In this document: positions 47,784 to 57,001 of the stretch, piece after piece | Numbering within the stretch: the first letter of the stretch is position 1 | How the letters are laid out: each line of letters opens with the position of its first letter | Source: Pantoea agglomerans | Lineage (GTDB): Bacteria > Pseudomonadota > Gammaproteobacteria > Enterobacterales > Enterobacteriaceae | Assembly: GCF_020149765.1 (NCBI RefSeq) | Contig: NZ_CP083809.1 | Coordinates: 2,232,001-2,296,000, forward strand | Length of the DNA stretch: 64,000 bases | Direction: 5' to 3' | Notes under the pieces: generated by a model | What the model was told of the DNA's origin: nothing | Seen by the model: only the letters and a program-made list of their open reading frames with translations | Database searches by the model: none | Position numbers and translations under genes: made by a program

Positions 47784-48737
47784 ATGAAATTGTGGTTGTC
47801 CGGCATTGCGACCTTGCTTATCGCTTTCAGCGCGCAGGCCGAAGATTATCGCGTGGTTTACTCCCCCAGCCTGGCGCTGGAGGTCTTTATCGACGGCGTG
47901 AAAAGCAAAGCCCCCGACGACTGGTGCAGAGAGTCGCTGCCGCTGCGCATCGTGTCGGGCAAAAGCACCGATTCCGCCGTGCTGACCACCTTTCTGCCGC
48001 GCGTCGGCACGCTGCTGGCGAACCAGTGCGGCACGCTGGATGAGCTGCCCTGGCAGATGACCAACAAAGAGGGCGGCGTGCTGGCCAGCGGCAGCGCCAG
48101 CAAGCTGCAAAACTGGCGGCCGATTGTGATGGCTGACGCCACCGCCAGCGCCAGCGCCGCTAACGCCGCGCCGCTCGACCTGTCGCGTCCGGCCAGTAAC
48201 GCGCCGCTACAGCATTTTGATCTGCCTGGCGGCTGCCGCTTCCGCACCTCGTGGGACGCCGACGGCGCGTCGCTGTTTATTCCCGATGTTGCGCAGGCGA
48301 AGTGTCCGCACGACGGCTGGCTGGAAGGTAAAAGCGAGTTAGTGCTGGCCAGCATGGGCAAAAGCACACCTCTGCCGGTGACGTTCTATCAGGGCTACCC
48401 CATTGCGAATCTGCTGATTACCGGCAACTCGCTGCAGGTGGTGGCCGCAAATAAAGAGCGCATGATCGTGACGCGCGCCGATGCCGCGGAGAGCTGGCTG
48501 GTGCTGCCTTTCGACGAGGCGACCCACGTCTGGCGCTTTAACGGCGCCCTGCTGGTGAAAATGGACAAGAATACGGCGCAGCAGGATCCGGACGCCGTGA
48601 AATCGCGGGTGGAAACGTTGCGTGGTCTTTGGGGACCGCAGTTTATGCCACAGCAAAAAGTGAATGTGTTACTGATCGACACCCTGCACGCCGATCTGGT
48701 TGATCCGGCGATAGGTGCGTGGCGTAACATCAATTAA
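47784..48737 (+). CDS. Exported protein of unknown function in the T6SS-type cluster
   Basis: A 317-residue protein I do not recognise. The start MKLWLSGIATLLIAFSAQAED has AAGGA upstream and gives a signal peptide cleaved after SAQA. The mature protein has four Cys (near 48, 82, 150 and 171), enough for two disulfides. An Ala/Ser-rich linker (about 120-135, ATASASAANAA) splits it into two parts, and there is no transmembrane helix. Its place between the phosphatase and kinase genes, both of which act across the inner membrane system, suggests a periplasmic input or partner for PpkA, but that is inference. Confidence 0.8.
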   Translation: MKLWLSGIATLLIAFSAQAEDYRVVYSPSLALEVFIDGVKSKAPDDWCRESLPLRIVSGKSTDSAVLTTFLPRVGTLLANQCGTLDELPWQMTNKEGGVLASGSASKLQNWRPIVMADATASASAANAAPLDLSRPASNAPLQHFDLPGGCRFRTSWDADGASLFIPDVAQAKCPHDGWLEGKSELVLASMGKSTPLPVTFYQGYPIANLLITGNSLQVVAANKERMIVTRADAAESWLVLPFDEATHVWRFNGALLVKMDKNTAQQDPDAVKSRVETLRGLWGPQFMPQQKVNVLLIDTLHADLVDPAIGAWRNIN

Positions 48738-48781
48738 TTACAGCGCAGCCTGGCTGCCAGGCGGTGTTCAGAGAGTTCACT

Positions 48782-50227
48782 ATGTCGGCAAATGATAATC
48801 AAAAAGCGGTGCCCAACGCGCTCCCTGCGGGATACCGTTTTAACGAGTTTGAAATCAAGGAAGTGATTGGCGGCGGCGGGTTTGGCATCGTTTATCGCGC
48901 CTGGGATCATCAGCTTGAACGCACCATCGCCATTAAAGAGTATATGCCGGTGTCGCTGGCGGTACGCGCAGAAGATCTGTCGCTGGAGCTGCGCGGCGAA
49001 CGCTATCAAAAGCTGTTTAACGCCGGCCTGACCAGCTTTATGCAGGAGGCGCGTCTGCTGGCGCGCTTCAACCATCCCGGCCTGCTGCACGTGCTGCGCT
49101 TCTGGGAACAGAACGGCACCGCCTATATGGGCACGCTCTACTACCCCGGCATGACGCTGAAAGAGTGGCAGCAGACCAGCCCCGAGGCGGTGAGCGAAGC
49201 CTGGATCCGCCGCCTGCTGCCGCCGCTGTTTGGCGCCATCAACACTATCCATCAGGCGGGCTATTTGCATCGCGATATTTCGCTGGATAATATTCAGATT
49301 CAGGAAAACCAGCTGCCGGTACTGCTCGACTTCGGCTCGGCGCGCAAAGAGATCGGCAACCTGTCGGATGAAACCGAGATTATGCTCAAGCCGGGCTTCG
49401 CACCGATTGAGCAGTACAGCGAAGAGGGTGAAAACGAACAGGGGCCGTGGACCGATATTTATGCGCTCGGCGCGGTGCTGCACAGCCTGATCACCGGCAA
49501 TGCGCCGCCGGTAAGCGTGGTGCGCTGCATCGAGGATAACTACCAGCCGCTGGTCGAGCGCCAGCCGCCCGGCTATTCGCTGCCGCTGCTGCACGCGGTG
49601 GACTGCGCGCTGGCAATGAAGCCCGCCGATCGTCCGCAGTCAATTGACGCCTTTGCGGCGCTGATCGACCTGCCCGTCAGCGACGTGGAGGCGGTGGTCA
49701 ACAGCCTGCAGCCTGCGCCGGAGCCGCCGGTCGCAGCACCTGCGCCTGCGCCCGTGGTCGAGGAGGAGGAGACGGTAACGCCCGCGCCGGTGGTGATGGC
49801 GGTCAATCACGCCTCGGCCAGCGTTGAGCCGGTGACGCCGCGCAACGTGCGCCGCCTCTCGCCGGGGTTGATCGCCCTGGCGGCCGCGGCGCTGCTGGCG
49901 GTTGTGGTGGTGGCCTGGCTGGCTAACCGTCACGACGCCGCGCCGGAAAACGCCTCACCCGCCGTGGCGGAGAATCCTGTAGTGAACAGCGCGCCGCAGG
50001 CCACTGCGCCCGCCGCGCTGGCGACGGTCTACCTCAAGCTGGAGCGCGACGCCAGTGTGGTGCTTAACGGTCAGCCGGTAGAGGTGAAAACCGGCAGCAA
50101 CGGGTTCGCCACGCTCAATCTGGCCGCGGGTCAGTATCGTATCGAAGTGCATTCAGGTACCAGCATGCGCGCGCAGTCGCTGGTGATTGACAAGCCAGGC
50201 ACCTGGCTGCTGAATCCGGGAAATTAA
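48782..50227 (+). CDS. ppkA: PpkA-type transmembrane Ser/Thr protein kinase
   Basis: A 481-residue receptor-like kinase. Kinase domain about residues 18-290: glycine loop GGGGFGIVY, catalytic Lys in IAIKEY near 52, HRDISLDN near 163, DFGSARK near 183. A Pro/Ala linker precedes a transmembrane helix (about 363-382), and the C-terminal ~85 residues are periplasmic with a PEGA-like beta pattern (VYLKLERDASVVLNGQPVEV...YRIEVHSG). It differs from Pseudomonas PpkA, whose periplasmic part is longer with a VWA domain. A weak AGAG precedes this ATG; an upstream GTG (48764) is also possible. Last gene of the cluster. Confidence 0.91.
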   Translation: MSANDNQKAVPNALPAGYRFNEFEIKEVIGGGGFGIVYRAWDHQLERTIAIKEYMPVSLAVRAEDLSLELRGERYQKLFNAGLTSFMQEARLLARFNHPGLLHVLRFWEQNGTAYMGTLYYPGMTLKEWQQTSPEAVSEAWIRRLLPPLFGAINTIHQAGYLHRDISLDNIQIQENQLPVLLDFGSARKEIGNLSDETEIMLKPGFAPIEQYSEEGENEQGPWTDIYALGAVLHSLITGNAPPVSVVRCIEDNYQPLVERQPPGYSLPLLHAVDCALAMKPADRPQSIDAFAALIDLPVSDVEAVVNSLQPAPEPPVAAPAPAPVVEEEETVTPAPVVMAVNHASASVEPVTPRNVRRLSPGLIALAAAALLAVVVVAWLANRHDAAPENASPAVAENPVVNSAPQATAPAALATVYLKLERDASVVLNGQPVEVKTGSNGFATLNLAAGQYRIEVHSGTSMRAQSLVIDKPGTWLLNPGN

Positions 50228-50236
50228 TGGGTTTTC

Positions 50237-50258
50237 GCGGCGTGGATCGTCACGCCGC
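50237..50258. terminator. Convergent hairpin between ppkA and chaC
   Basis: Perfect eight-bp stem GCGGCGTG / CACGCCGC with loop GATCGT. On the left it is flanked by four T residues on the plus strand (A on minus), and T-runs after the stem are poor in both directions, so termination strength is uncertain. Confidence 0.5.
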
Positions 50259-50270
50259 CAGCCTTGATGT

Positions 50271-50948
50271 TTATCCCTGCGCGCAGCGCACGCCCGCCTG
50301 CAGCGCGCGCACCTGATGCGCCAGGCGACTCAGACTCTCCTCTTCCATCCCGCGCTTCGCCAGCTCCTGCTCAAGGGAAAAGAGATACTGCGCGTTGCTG
50401 CCCAGCGGCCCGCTCGCCGCCGCAATCAGCGGCGCGATCGCCTCGGGACAGGAGTCCGACTCATAGAGCGGATGGCGCGGATCCATAATAAAGGCCAGCG
50501 CGGTGACGCTGCGCCCATCCTCCAGCGTTAATTCGCACCAGGTTGGCAGATAGCAGCCGGTGATCATTTCGCGCTTCCACAGCAGCTCCAGCTCTTCATG
50601 CAGGCGCGTCTCCGGCAGGCGAAACGCCAGACCGCTGGTTGACCCGCCCTCTTTCAGCGCCAGCATACGGCCAGGATGGGACGAGGTGCCGCGCCCGGCG
50701 ATCAGGCGCAGGCAGAAGGCGCGATGCCAGCCCTCCAGCGTGCCGGAAGCGACCTCGTCCGCCTCAAAAACCGGGTTCCACATCAGCGATCCATAGCCAA
50801 AGACCCAGACCGGACTCTGGTCGGGGCGGCAGGCCAGCGTGGCCGCCAGCGACGCGGCGCGCTGCTCGCAGCTCCAGAGCAGGGACTCCTCAATATCGCC
50901 GAATGACGTTTTGCAGTCAGCTTTTAATAAAAATTCTCGGGTTAACAA
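50271..50948 (-). CDS. chaC: Glutathione-specific gamma-glutamylcyclotransferase ChaC
   Basis: A 225-residue cytosolic enzyme that cleaves glutathione to 5-oxoproline and Cys-Gly. The signature VFGYGSLMWNP near residue 49 binds the gamma-glutamyl group, and the catalytic Glu lies in LLWKREMITGCYLP near 126. The start is TTG at 50948, supported by a strong AGGAGG 6 nt upstream and by alignment with E. coli ChaC (MITRDFL...). No ATG lies near. It forms the cha locus with chaB and chaA. Confidence 0.95.
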   Translation of the reverse strand: MLTREFLLKADCKTSFGDIEESLLWSCEQRAASLAATLACRPDQSPVWVFGYGSLMWNPVFEADEVASGTLEGWHRAFCLRLIAGRGTSSHPGRMLALKEGGSTSGLAFRLPETRLHEELELLWKREMITGCYLPTWCELTLEDGRSVTALAFIMDPRHPLYESDSCPEAIAPLIAAASGPLGSNAQYLFSLEQELAKRGMEEESLSRLAHQVRALQAGVRCAQG

Positions 50949-51107
50949 TGCGACCTCCTGACTTCTTTAACGTCCTGTCCGACGGGCTCCCTTATAAAAT
51001 CGGCTGGCGGGCGGCATACTTGAGCCGCAACATTCACTGACAGTATGCATTTTCCACACCGCTTTCAAGGCCGCGCTCCGCTGAGAAATTAAAAAATCGC
51101 CGCGTCA

Positions 51108-51124
51108 GGCCAGCCCCGCTGGCC
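51108..51124 (-). terminator. Candidate terminator of chaB
   Basis: GGCCAGC / GCTGGCC stem with a three-base loop; on the minus strand a run of six T lies about 12 nt after the stem, so this is not a canonical terminator. Confidence 0.4.
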
Positions 51125-51138
51125 CGTTCTGCAGGTGG

Positions 51139-51369
51139 CTACTTTTTCGGATGCCACTTGTCGTCATCCCCTTTTTCATACTCTTTTTTCACCGCCGACC
51201 AGGCGACTTTGTGCGCTACCTCTTCCTGAGACTCATCGCCGCGGCGCTCATCTTTGTCTTTATACTGATCCCAGGCGCTGTTAAACGCCTTCTGATAGAT
51301 CTCCTGCGCGTGGGGCGGCAGCACATGTTTTACGCTATCCGGCAGCGCTTCACGATTCTTGTAAGGCAT
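51139..51369 (-). CDS. chaB: ChaB, small regulator/partner of the ChaA antiporter
   Basis: A 76-residue protein of the ChaB family, same length as in E. coli. It starts MPYKNREALPDSVKHVLPPHAQEIYQKAFNSAW, the family core, and ends with a Lys-rich KWHPKK. It is strongly charged and soluble. It is thought to modulate cation transport by ChaA, with little direct evidence. It is divergent from chaA, with 370 bp between them. Confidence 0.95.
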   Translation of the reverse strand: MPYKNREALPDSVKHVLPPHAQEIYQKAFNSAWDQYKDKDERRGDESQEEVAHKVAWSAVKKEYEKGDDDKWHPKK

Positions 51370-51739
51370 TGCATTTCCTCCATTATGGGCCTGCTTTAAG
51401 CCTGGCGTATGGATAAAAAATTACAACCTTGCTATTCAGCCTCCCCTTTTGCACAAAACCGGCAAGGCGAATAAAAACAGGCCTTATCTCGCGATAAACA
51501 GGCGTTTAACCGCCGGATGAATGGGTAGCTGATGTGGCTAACACAATGAACAAGAAGATATAAAATCTGCTTGCTTGCACTTTTGGCGCTGTCGCGCATT
51601 AAATGATAAAAAGTAAAAACCGGTAAATTTTCCGTCGGATAAACGGTGAAAAGTTACACTGTCGGATGTAATAAAAGTTCTACTCTTTTGTGAGGCCCCG
51701 TTGGGCTTCGCCGACGCATTTCTCTGGAGAGGATGGTGA
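51370..51739. other. chaB-chaA divergent regulatory region
   Basis: No gene is visible. AT-rich stretches (about 51,410-51,700) include -10-like GATATAAAAT near 51,557. A GC-rich imperfect hairpin GGCCCCGTTGGGCTTCG lies near 51,693 in the chaA leader. I could not match it to a known riboswitch. Confidence 0.4.
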
Positions 51740-52831
51740 ATGACTACGCATGAAAAAACACGTCACAAAGAGTTCTCGCTGATACTTCCCCTCGCCGCCC
51801 TGGGCGTGCTGTTTTTCTTCGGCGGACAAAACTCCCTGCCGGTGGTTATCGGCATCAACCTGCTGGCGCTGGTGGCGATCCTCAGCAGCGCCTTTAGCGT
51901 GGTGCGGCACGCCGACGTGCTGGCGCACCGGCTGGGCGAACCCTACGGCTCGCTGATCCTCAGCCTGTCAGTGGTGATTCTTGAGGTGAGCCTGATCTCG
52001 GCGCTGATGGCAACCGGCGACGCGGCGCCCGCGCTGATGCGCGACACGCTCTACTCTATCATTATGATTGTTACCGGCGGCCTGGTGGGCTTTTCGCTGC
52101 TGCTGGGCGGACGCAAATTCGCCACCCAGTATGTCAATCTTGCCGGGGTTAAGCAGTATCTGATCGCTATCTTTCCGCTGGCGATTCTGGTGCTGGTGTT
52201 CCCTAATGCGCTGCCGGGCGGCAATTTTACCCCCACCCAGGCGCTGCTGATCGCGGCAATTTCGGCGGCGATGTACGGCGTTTTTCTGCTGATCCAGACG
52301 CGCACCCACCAGAGCCTGTTTGTTTACGAACATGAAGATGACAGCGACGATGGCGACCCGCACCACGGCAAGCCCTCGGCGCACAGCAGCGTCTGGCACA
52401 CCGTCTGGCTGCTTGTGCATCTGATTGCGGTGATCAGCGTCACCAAGATGAACGCTAACACGCTGGAGCATCTGCTGACGGAGTTTAATGCGCCTGCGCA
52501 GTTCACCGGCTTTCTGGTGGCGCTCTTGATCCTCTCGCCGGAAGGCCTGGGCGCCCTGAAGGCGGTGCTGATGAATCAGGTGCAGCGCGCCATGAATCTC
52601 TTTTTCGGCTCCGTGCTGGCGACCATCTCGCTGACCGTGCCTGCGGTGACCATTATCGCCACCCTGACCGATCAGCAGCTGGTCTTCGGCCTTGAGCCGC
52701 CGCAGATGGTGATGATGTCAGCGGCGCTGATTCTGTGTCATATCTCGTTTTCAACCGGGCGTACCAACGTGCTGAACGGCGCTGCACACCTGGCGATTTT
52801 TGCCGGCTATCTGATGACGATTATGCTGTGA
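51740..52831 (+). CDS. chaA: Sodium-potassium/calcium:proton antiporter ChaA
   Basis: A 363-residue inner membrane antiporter of the CaCA family with about eleven helices. The two alpha-repeats are visible: HRLGEPYGSLILSLSVVILEVSLISALM near residue 60 and FLVALLILSPEGLGALKAVLMNQVQRAMNLFFGSVLATIS near 258, each with its conserved Glu. An acidic/His-rich cytosolic loop (EHEDDSDDGDPHHGK near 200) probably senses Ca2+. In E. coli it exports Na+ or K+ at alkaline pH. SD GGAGAGG is present. Confidence 0.97.
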   Translation: MTTHEKTRHKEFSLILPLAALGVLFFFGGQNSLPVVIGINLLALVAILSSAFSVVRHADVLAHRLGEPYGSLILSLSVVILEVSLISALMATGDAAPALMRDTLYSIIMIVTGGLVGFSLLLGGRKFATQYVNLAGVKQYLIAIFPLAILVLVFPNALPGGNFTPTQALLIAAISAAMYGVFLLIQTRTHQSLFVYEHEDDSDDGDPHHGKPSAHSSVWHTVWLLVHLIAVISVTKMNANTLEHLLTEFNAPAQFTGFLVALLILSPEGLGALKAVLMNQVQRAMNLFFGSVLATISLTVPAVTIIATLTDQQLVFGLEPPQMVMMSAALILCHISFSTGRTNVLNGAAHLAIFAGYLMTIML

Positions 52832-52890
52832 ATTAAAGGCTACAAAATCTAAAAGGCAAAGCGCCCCCGTCACGACCTGTCCGGCAGGCG

Positions 52891-52922
52891 AAAAAAAAGA
52901 GCGATCGAGGTCGCTCTTTTTT
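52891..52922. terminator. Bidirectional terminator between chaA and kdsA
   Basis: Stem AAAGAGCGA / TCGCTCTTT flanked by an A-run on the left and a T-run on the right; serves the convergent chaA and the kdsA operon. Confidence 0.93.
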
Positions 52923-52944
52923 ATTTCGCCCGCTAAGGCACCCG

Positions 52945-53808
<864 letters not shown>

Positions 53809-53825
53809 TTAATGGTGTGGTGCGC

Positions 53826-54635
53826 TTAGTGCAGCGTCACCTGTTTCTGTTCAATTGCGTGAATTTGTACTTTGATCATCTCGCTGACCGGATCCTCAGG
53901 ACACTGCTCAACGAAATAGGTTAAATCGTTTAGCGCAATATGATCGCACTCCAGCTGCGCGTAGATCAAACCGCGGTCGCGGATCTCATAAGGGTCATCG
54001 GGATCGATCTGCAGCAGCACCTGGCTTACGCCCAGCGCCAGCTCCATCTGCTTCTCCTCCATCAGCGCCGCCTTCATGGTGTCGAGCATCTTGCGCATCA
54101 CGCTAATGGTCTTCGCCTCTTCCAGATCGTCGTCGTAGAGCTTTGCCGTCGGGCTGATATTGCCCTTCAGCCACACTTCCAGCGTATGGGTATCCAGCGT
54201 CTCACCGTTAAACGGGTTAATCAGCCACATATCGCCATCGATCCAGTCGGCGCGCAAAATCAGCTGCGTAGGGAAAATAACCGGCATCAGCGGGATGTCG
54301 AGCGCCTGAGCGATATGCAGCAGGATCACGCCCAGCGACACCGCGGTGCCCTGACGCGTCTTGAGGACTTTATCGAGCCACAGCGCGTCGGAGAGGTTAT
54401 AGACGCCGCTGGCGCCGCCGAAGCCCCACTGGCGATAGAAAAGCTCCAGCAGCTTCTCCAGCTGCATATCGGCGTCCTGTTCGCTACTCACGTAGCGGCG
54501 GGCTTCCGCCACCAGGGCCGCCAGCTGCTCCTGCACGGATGAGGCGGGAAAATCGGCGCGGATCGCGCGGGTGGCGCCAATCACCGCTTCACACAGCGGC
54601 GTCTGGCTAAAATCTAATTGTTCTGTGGAGGTCAT
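53826..54635 (-). CDS. sirB1: SirB1, transglutaminase-like TPR protein
   Basis: A 269-residue cytosolic protein of the SirB1/YchA family, same length as in E. coli. An N-terminal transglutaminase-like fold (about 40-180) with GVYNLSDALWLDKVLKTRQGTAVSLGVILLHIAQAL is followed by TPR-like helices (about 185-265). Its function is unknown. It overlaps sirB2 by 4 nt. Confidence 0.93.
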   Translation of the reverse strand: MTSTEQLDFSQTPLCEAVIGATRAIRADFPASSVQEQLAALVAEARRYVSSEQDADMQLEKLLELFYRQWGFGGASGVYNLSDALWLDKVLKTRQGTAVSLGVILLHIAQALDIPLMPVIFPTQLILRADWIDGDMWLINPFNGETLDTHTLEVWLKGNISPTAKLYDDDLEEAKTISVMRKMLDTMKAALMEEKQMELALGVSQVLLQIDPDDPYEIRDRGLIYAQLECDHIALNDLTYFVEQCPEDPVSEMIKVQIHAIEQKQVTLH

Positions 54636-55030
54636 ACTATCCCCAATAACGGCATTTTGGTCACCGCCAGCTTAATCACTGTCACCAGCGCGACCAGCGC
54701 GACCAGGAAAGCGATCCAGCGGGTACGGCTGGTACGCGGGCGACGACTCAACGCCACGGAACCTAAGGCGATGTAGATAATAACGCCTAAAAGCTTCTCC
54801 GTCAGCCAGCTTCCTTGTGGCGAGAACGGGTAAAAGTGGGTGATCGTCACCAGCAGCACGCCGGTAAGCAGTAAAAAGGTGTCGTTAACGTGCGGCGCAA
54901 TGCGCACCCAGCGGCGCTGCAGCAGCGCCGAGCCGCTGCGCAGCCAGTAGAAGCGCACGACGAAAAGCGCGATGCTGATAAACACCGTCAGCAGATGCAG
55001 TTGCTTGATAAGCGGGTAGAAAGCGGCCAT
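54632..55030 (-). CDS. sirB2: SirB2, small inner membrane protein
   Basis: A 132-residue membrane protein of the SirB family with four hydrophobic helices (near 10-27, 45-62, 75-92, 105-125). Characteristic segments are FYPLIKQLHLLTVFISIALFVVRFYW and RIAPHVNDTFLLLTGVLL. Function unknown. It lies 12 nt after prmC. Confidence 0.93.
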   Translation of the reverse strand: MAAFYPLIKQLHLLTVFISIALFVVRFYWLRSGSALLQRRWVRIAPHVNDTFLLLTGVLLVTITHFYPFSPQGSWLTEKLLGVIIYIALGSVALSRRPRTSRTRWIAFLVALVALVTVIKLAVTKMPLLGIV

Positions 55031-55042
55031 GGAACGTCCTTT

Positions 55043-55876
55043 TTAAGAGGGAATGCGACCGAGCGTGACGCGCGGATTGCCGCCGTAGTCATTTACGGTC
55101 GCGACCTGAAGAAAACCTTGCTGCTGCATTAGCGCGCGCACTGCCGCATCCTGCTGCCAGCCATGCTCCAGCAGCAGCCAGCCGCCGGGCGCGAGCCACT
55201 GCGGCGCCTGAGCGATAAGCAGGCGCAGATCCGCCAGCCCCGCCTCATCGGCCACCAGCGCGCTGCGCGGCTCAAACCGCACGTCGCCCTGCGACAGATG
55301 CTGGTCGCACGCGTCGATATAGGGAGGATTGCTGACGATAAGGTCGAAGCGCCCGGCGGGCAGCGCGTCGAACCAGTGGCTCAGGAGGAAGGCGGCATTG
55401 GCAATCGCCAGCCGTTCGGCGTTGCTTTGCGCCAGCGCCACGGCGGCTTCGATGCGGTCGACGCCCAGCACCTCGCAGTCGGGACGCTCGCTCGCCAGCG
55501 CCAGCGCGATGGCGCCGGTGCCGGTACCGAGGTCGAGAATGCGCGACGGCGCGGCCGGCAGGCGCGCCAGCGCCTGTTCCACCAGCACTTCGGTGTCGGG
55601 GCGCGGGATGAGCGTCGCGTCGGAAACGCGCAGCGGCAGCGACCAGAACTCGCGTTCGCCGATAAGATGCGCCACCGGCTCGCCGCGCACGCGCCGCGCC
55701 AGCAGCGCGTCGAGGCGCGCCTGCTGCTCGGGCAGCAGTTCAGTCTCGCCGAACGCCACCAGCCAGCTGCGCGATTTGCCGGTGACATGCCCCAGCAGGA
55801 TCTCCGCGTCGCGCTTCGGGCTATCCCCGCCCTGCAGGGCGGCGACAGCCTGTTTCAGCCACTCCTGAAACTCCAT
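55043..55876 (-). CDS. prmC: Peptide chain release factor N5-glutamine methyltransferase
   Basis: A 277-residue SAM-dependent methyltransferase that methylates the Gln of the GGQ motif of release factors. An N-terminal helical domain (1-85) precedes the Rossmann domain with ILDLGTGTGAIALALASERPD near residue 115 and the NPPY active-site motif in LIVSNPPYIDA near 183. It overlaps the upstream prfA stop by one base (TAATG), and PrfA is its substrate. Confidence 0.97.
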   Translation of the reverse strand: MEFQEWLKQAVAALQGGDSPKRDAEILLGHVTGKSRSWLVAFGETELLPEQQARLDALLARRVRGEPVAHLIGEREFWSLPLRVSDATLIPRPDTEVLVEQALARLPAAPSRILDLGTGTGAIALALASERPDCEVLGVDRIEAAVALAQSNAERLAIANAAFLLSHWFDALPAGRFDLIVSNPPYIDACDQHLSQGDVRFEPRSALVADEAGLADLRLLIAQAPQWLAPGGWLLLEHGWQQDAAVRALMQQQGFLQVATVNDYGGNPRVTLGRIPS

Positions 55877-56958
55877 TACTCCTGGCCAGCCAGCGCGGCC
55901 AGCTGATCGGCCTGATATTCCTGCACGATCGGCTCAATCAGGCTGTCCAGCTTGCCTTCCATGGTTTCGTCAAGGCGGTAGATGGTCAGGTTGATGCGGT
56001 GATCGGTGACGCGCCCCTGCGGGAAGTTGTAGGTGCGAATACGATCGGAACGGTCGCCGCTGCCCAGCAGGTTGCGGCGCGTGCTCGCCTCCGCCTCCTG
56101 GCGTTTTGCCATCTCCGCGGCGCGGATGCGCGCGCCGAGTACCGCCAGCGCTTTGGCTTTGTTTTTGTGCTGCGAACGCTCATCCTGACACTCCACCACA
56201 ATGCCGGTCGGCAGGTGGGTGATGCGGATGGCGGAGTCGGTGGTGTTGACGTGCTGACCGCCCGCGCCGGAGGAGCGGAAGGTATCGATTTTCAGGTCCG
56301 ACGGATTGATCTCCGGCAGCTCCGCTTCCGGCACCTCCGGCATTACCGCCACGGTACAGGCGGACGTATGGATACGCCCCTGGGATTCGGTTTCCGGCAC
56401 GCGCTGCACGCGGTGGCCGCCCGATTCGAACTTCAGACGGCCATAGGCGCCCTCGCCGGTGACGCGGGCGATCACCTCTTTATAGCCGCCATGCTCGCCC
56501 TCGTTGGCGCTGACGATCTCGACGCGCCAGCGGCGGCCTTCAGCGTAGCGGCTGTACATGCGGAACAGGTCGCCGGCGAAAATCGCCGCCTCGTCGCCGC
56601 CGGTGCCGGCGCGCACTTCGATAAAGCAGGCGCGTTCGTCGTCAGGATCTTTCGGCAGCAGCAACAGCTGCAGCTGCTGCTCCAGATGCTCACTCTGCTG
56701 GCGCGCCTGCTGCAGTTCTTCCTGCGCCATATCGCGCATTTCGGCATCGTCCAGCATCATCTGGGCGGTTTCGATATCTTCCTGCGTCTGCTGCCACGCG
56801 CGGAAACATTGGGTCACGTCGGTTAACTGCGCATATTCGCGCGAGAGCGCGCGGAAGCGGTCCTGATCGGCAATAACGCTGGCGTCGCCGAGCATCGCTT
56901 CCACTTCTTCGTGGCGCTCCTGCAGCGCTTCCAGTTTGGCAACAATAGAGGTTTTCAT
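55876..56958 (-). CDS. prfA: Peptide chain release factor 1
   Basis: A 360-residue RF1 that terminates translation at UAA and UAG. The GGQ motif is in [16 protein letters not shown] near residue 235. The stop-codon recognition tripeptide is P-E-T (VPETESQGR near 188) where E. coli has P-A-T; other bacterial RF1s also have P-x-T. The N-terminal domain is helical. It is the second gene after hemA, with 43 nt between. Confidence 0.98.
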   Translation of the reverse strand: MKTSIVAKLEALQERHEEVEAMLGDASVIADQDRFRALSREYAQLTDVTQCFRAWQQTQEDIETAQMMLDDAEMRDMAQEELQQARQQSEHLEQQLQLLLLPKDPDDERACFIEVRAGTGGDEAAIFAGDLFRMYSRYAEGRRWRVEIVSANEGEHGGYKEVIARVTGEGAYGRLKFESGGHRVQRVPETESQGRIHTSACTVAVMPEVPEAELPEINPSDLKIDTFRSSGAGGQHVNTTDSAIRITHLPTGIVVECQDERSQHKNKAKALAVLGARIRAAEMAKRQEAEASTRRNLLGSGDRSDRIRTYNFPQGRVTDHRINLTIYRLDETMEGKLDSLIEPIVQEYQADQLAALAGQE

Positions 56959-57001
56959 GTCGTGATGGGATTCTCGTCACAGAGGGCAACAGCCCGAAAG
57001 T

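Noticed and set aside
41161..50227. Complete type VI secretion system
   Set aside because: None of the sheath, tube, spike, baseplate, TssA, TssJ or ClpV genes is present in the window; only the envelope and phospho-switch parts are.
51690..51739. Structured GC-rich leader of chaA as a riboswitch
   Set aside because: I could not match it to yybP-ykoY, Mg2+ or other known classes; only a short imperfect hairpin is visible.
56380..56410. PrfA recognition motif PET instead of E. coli PAT as a recoding signal
   Set aside because: P-x-T with Glu is found in other bacterial RF1 proteins such as that of Bacillus, so it is normal variation.
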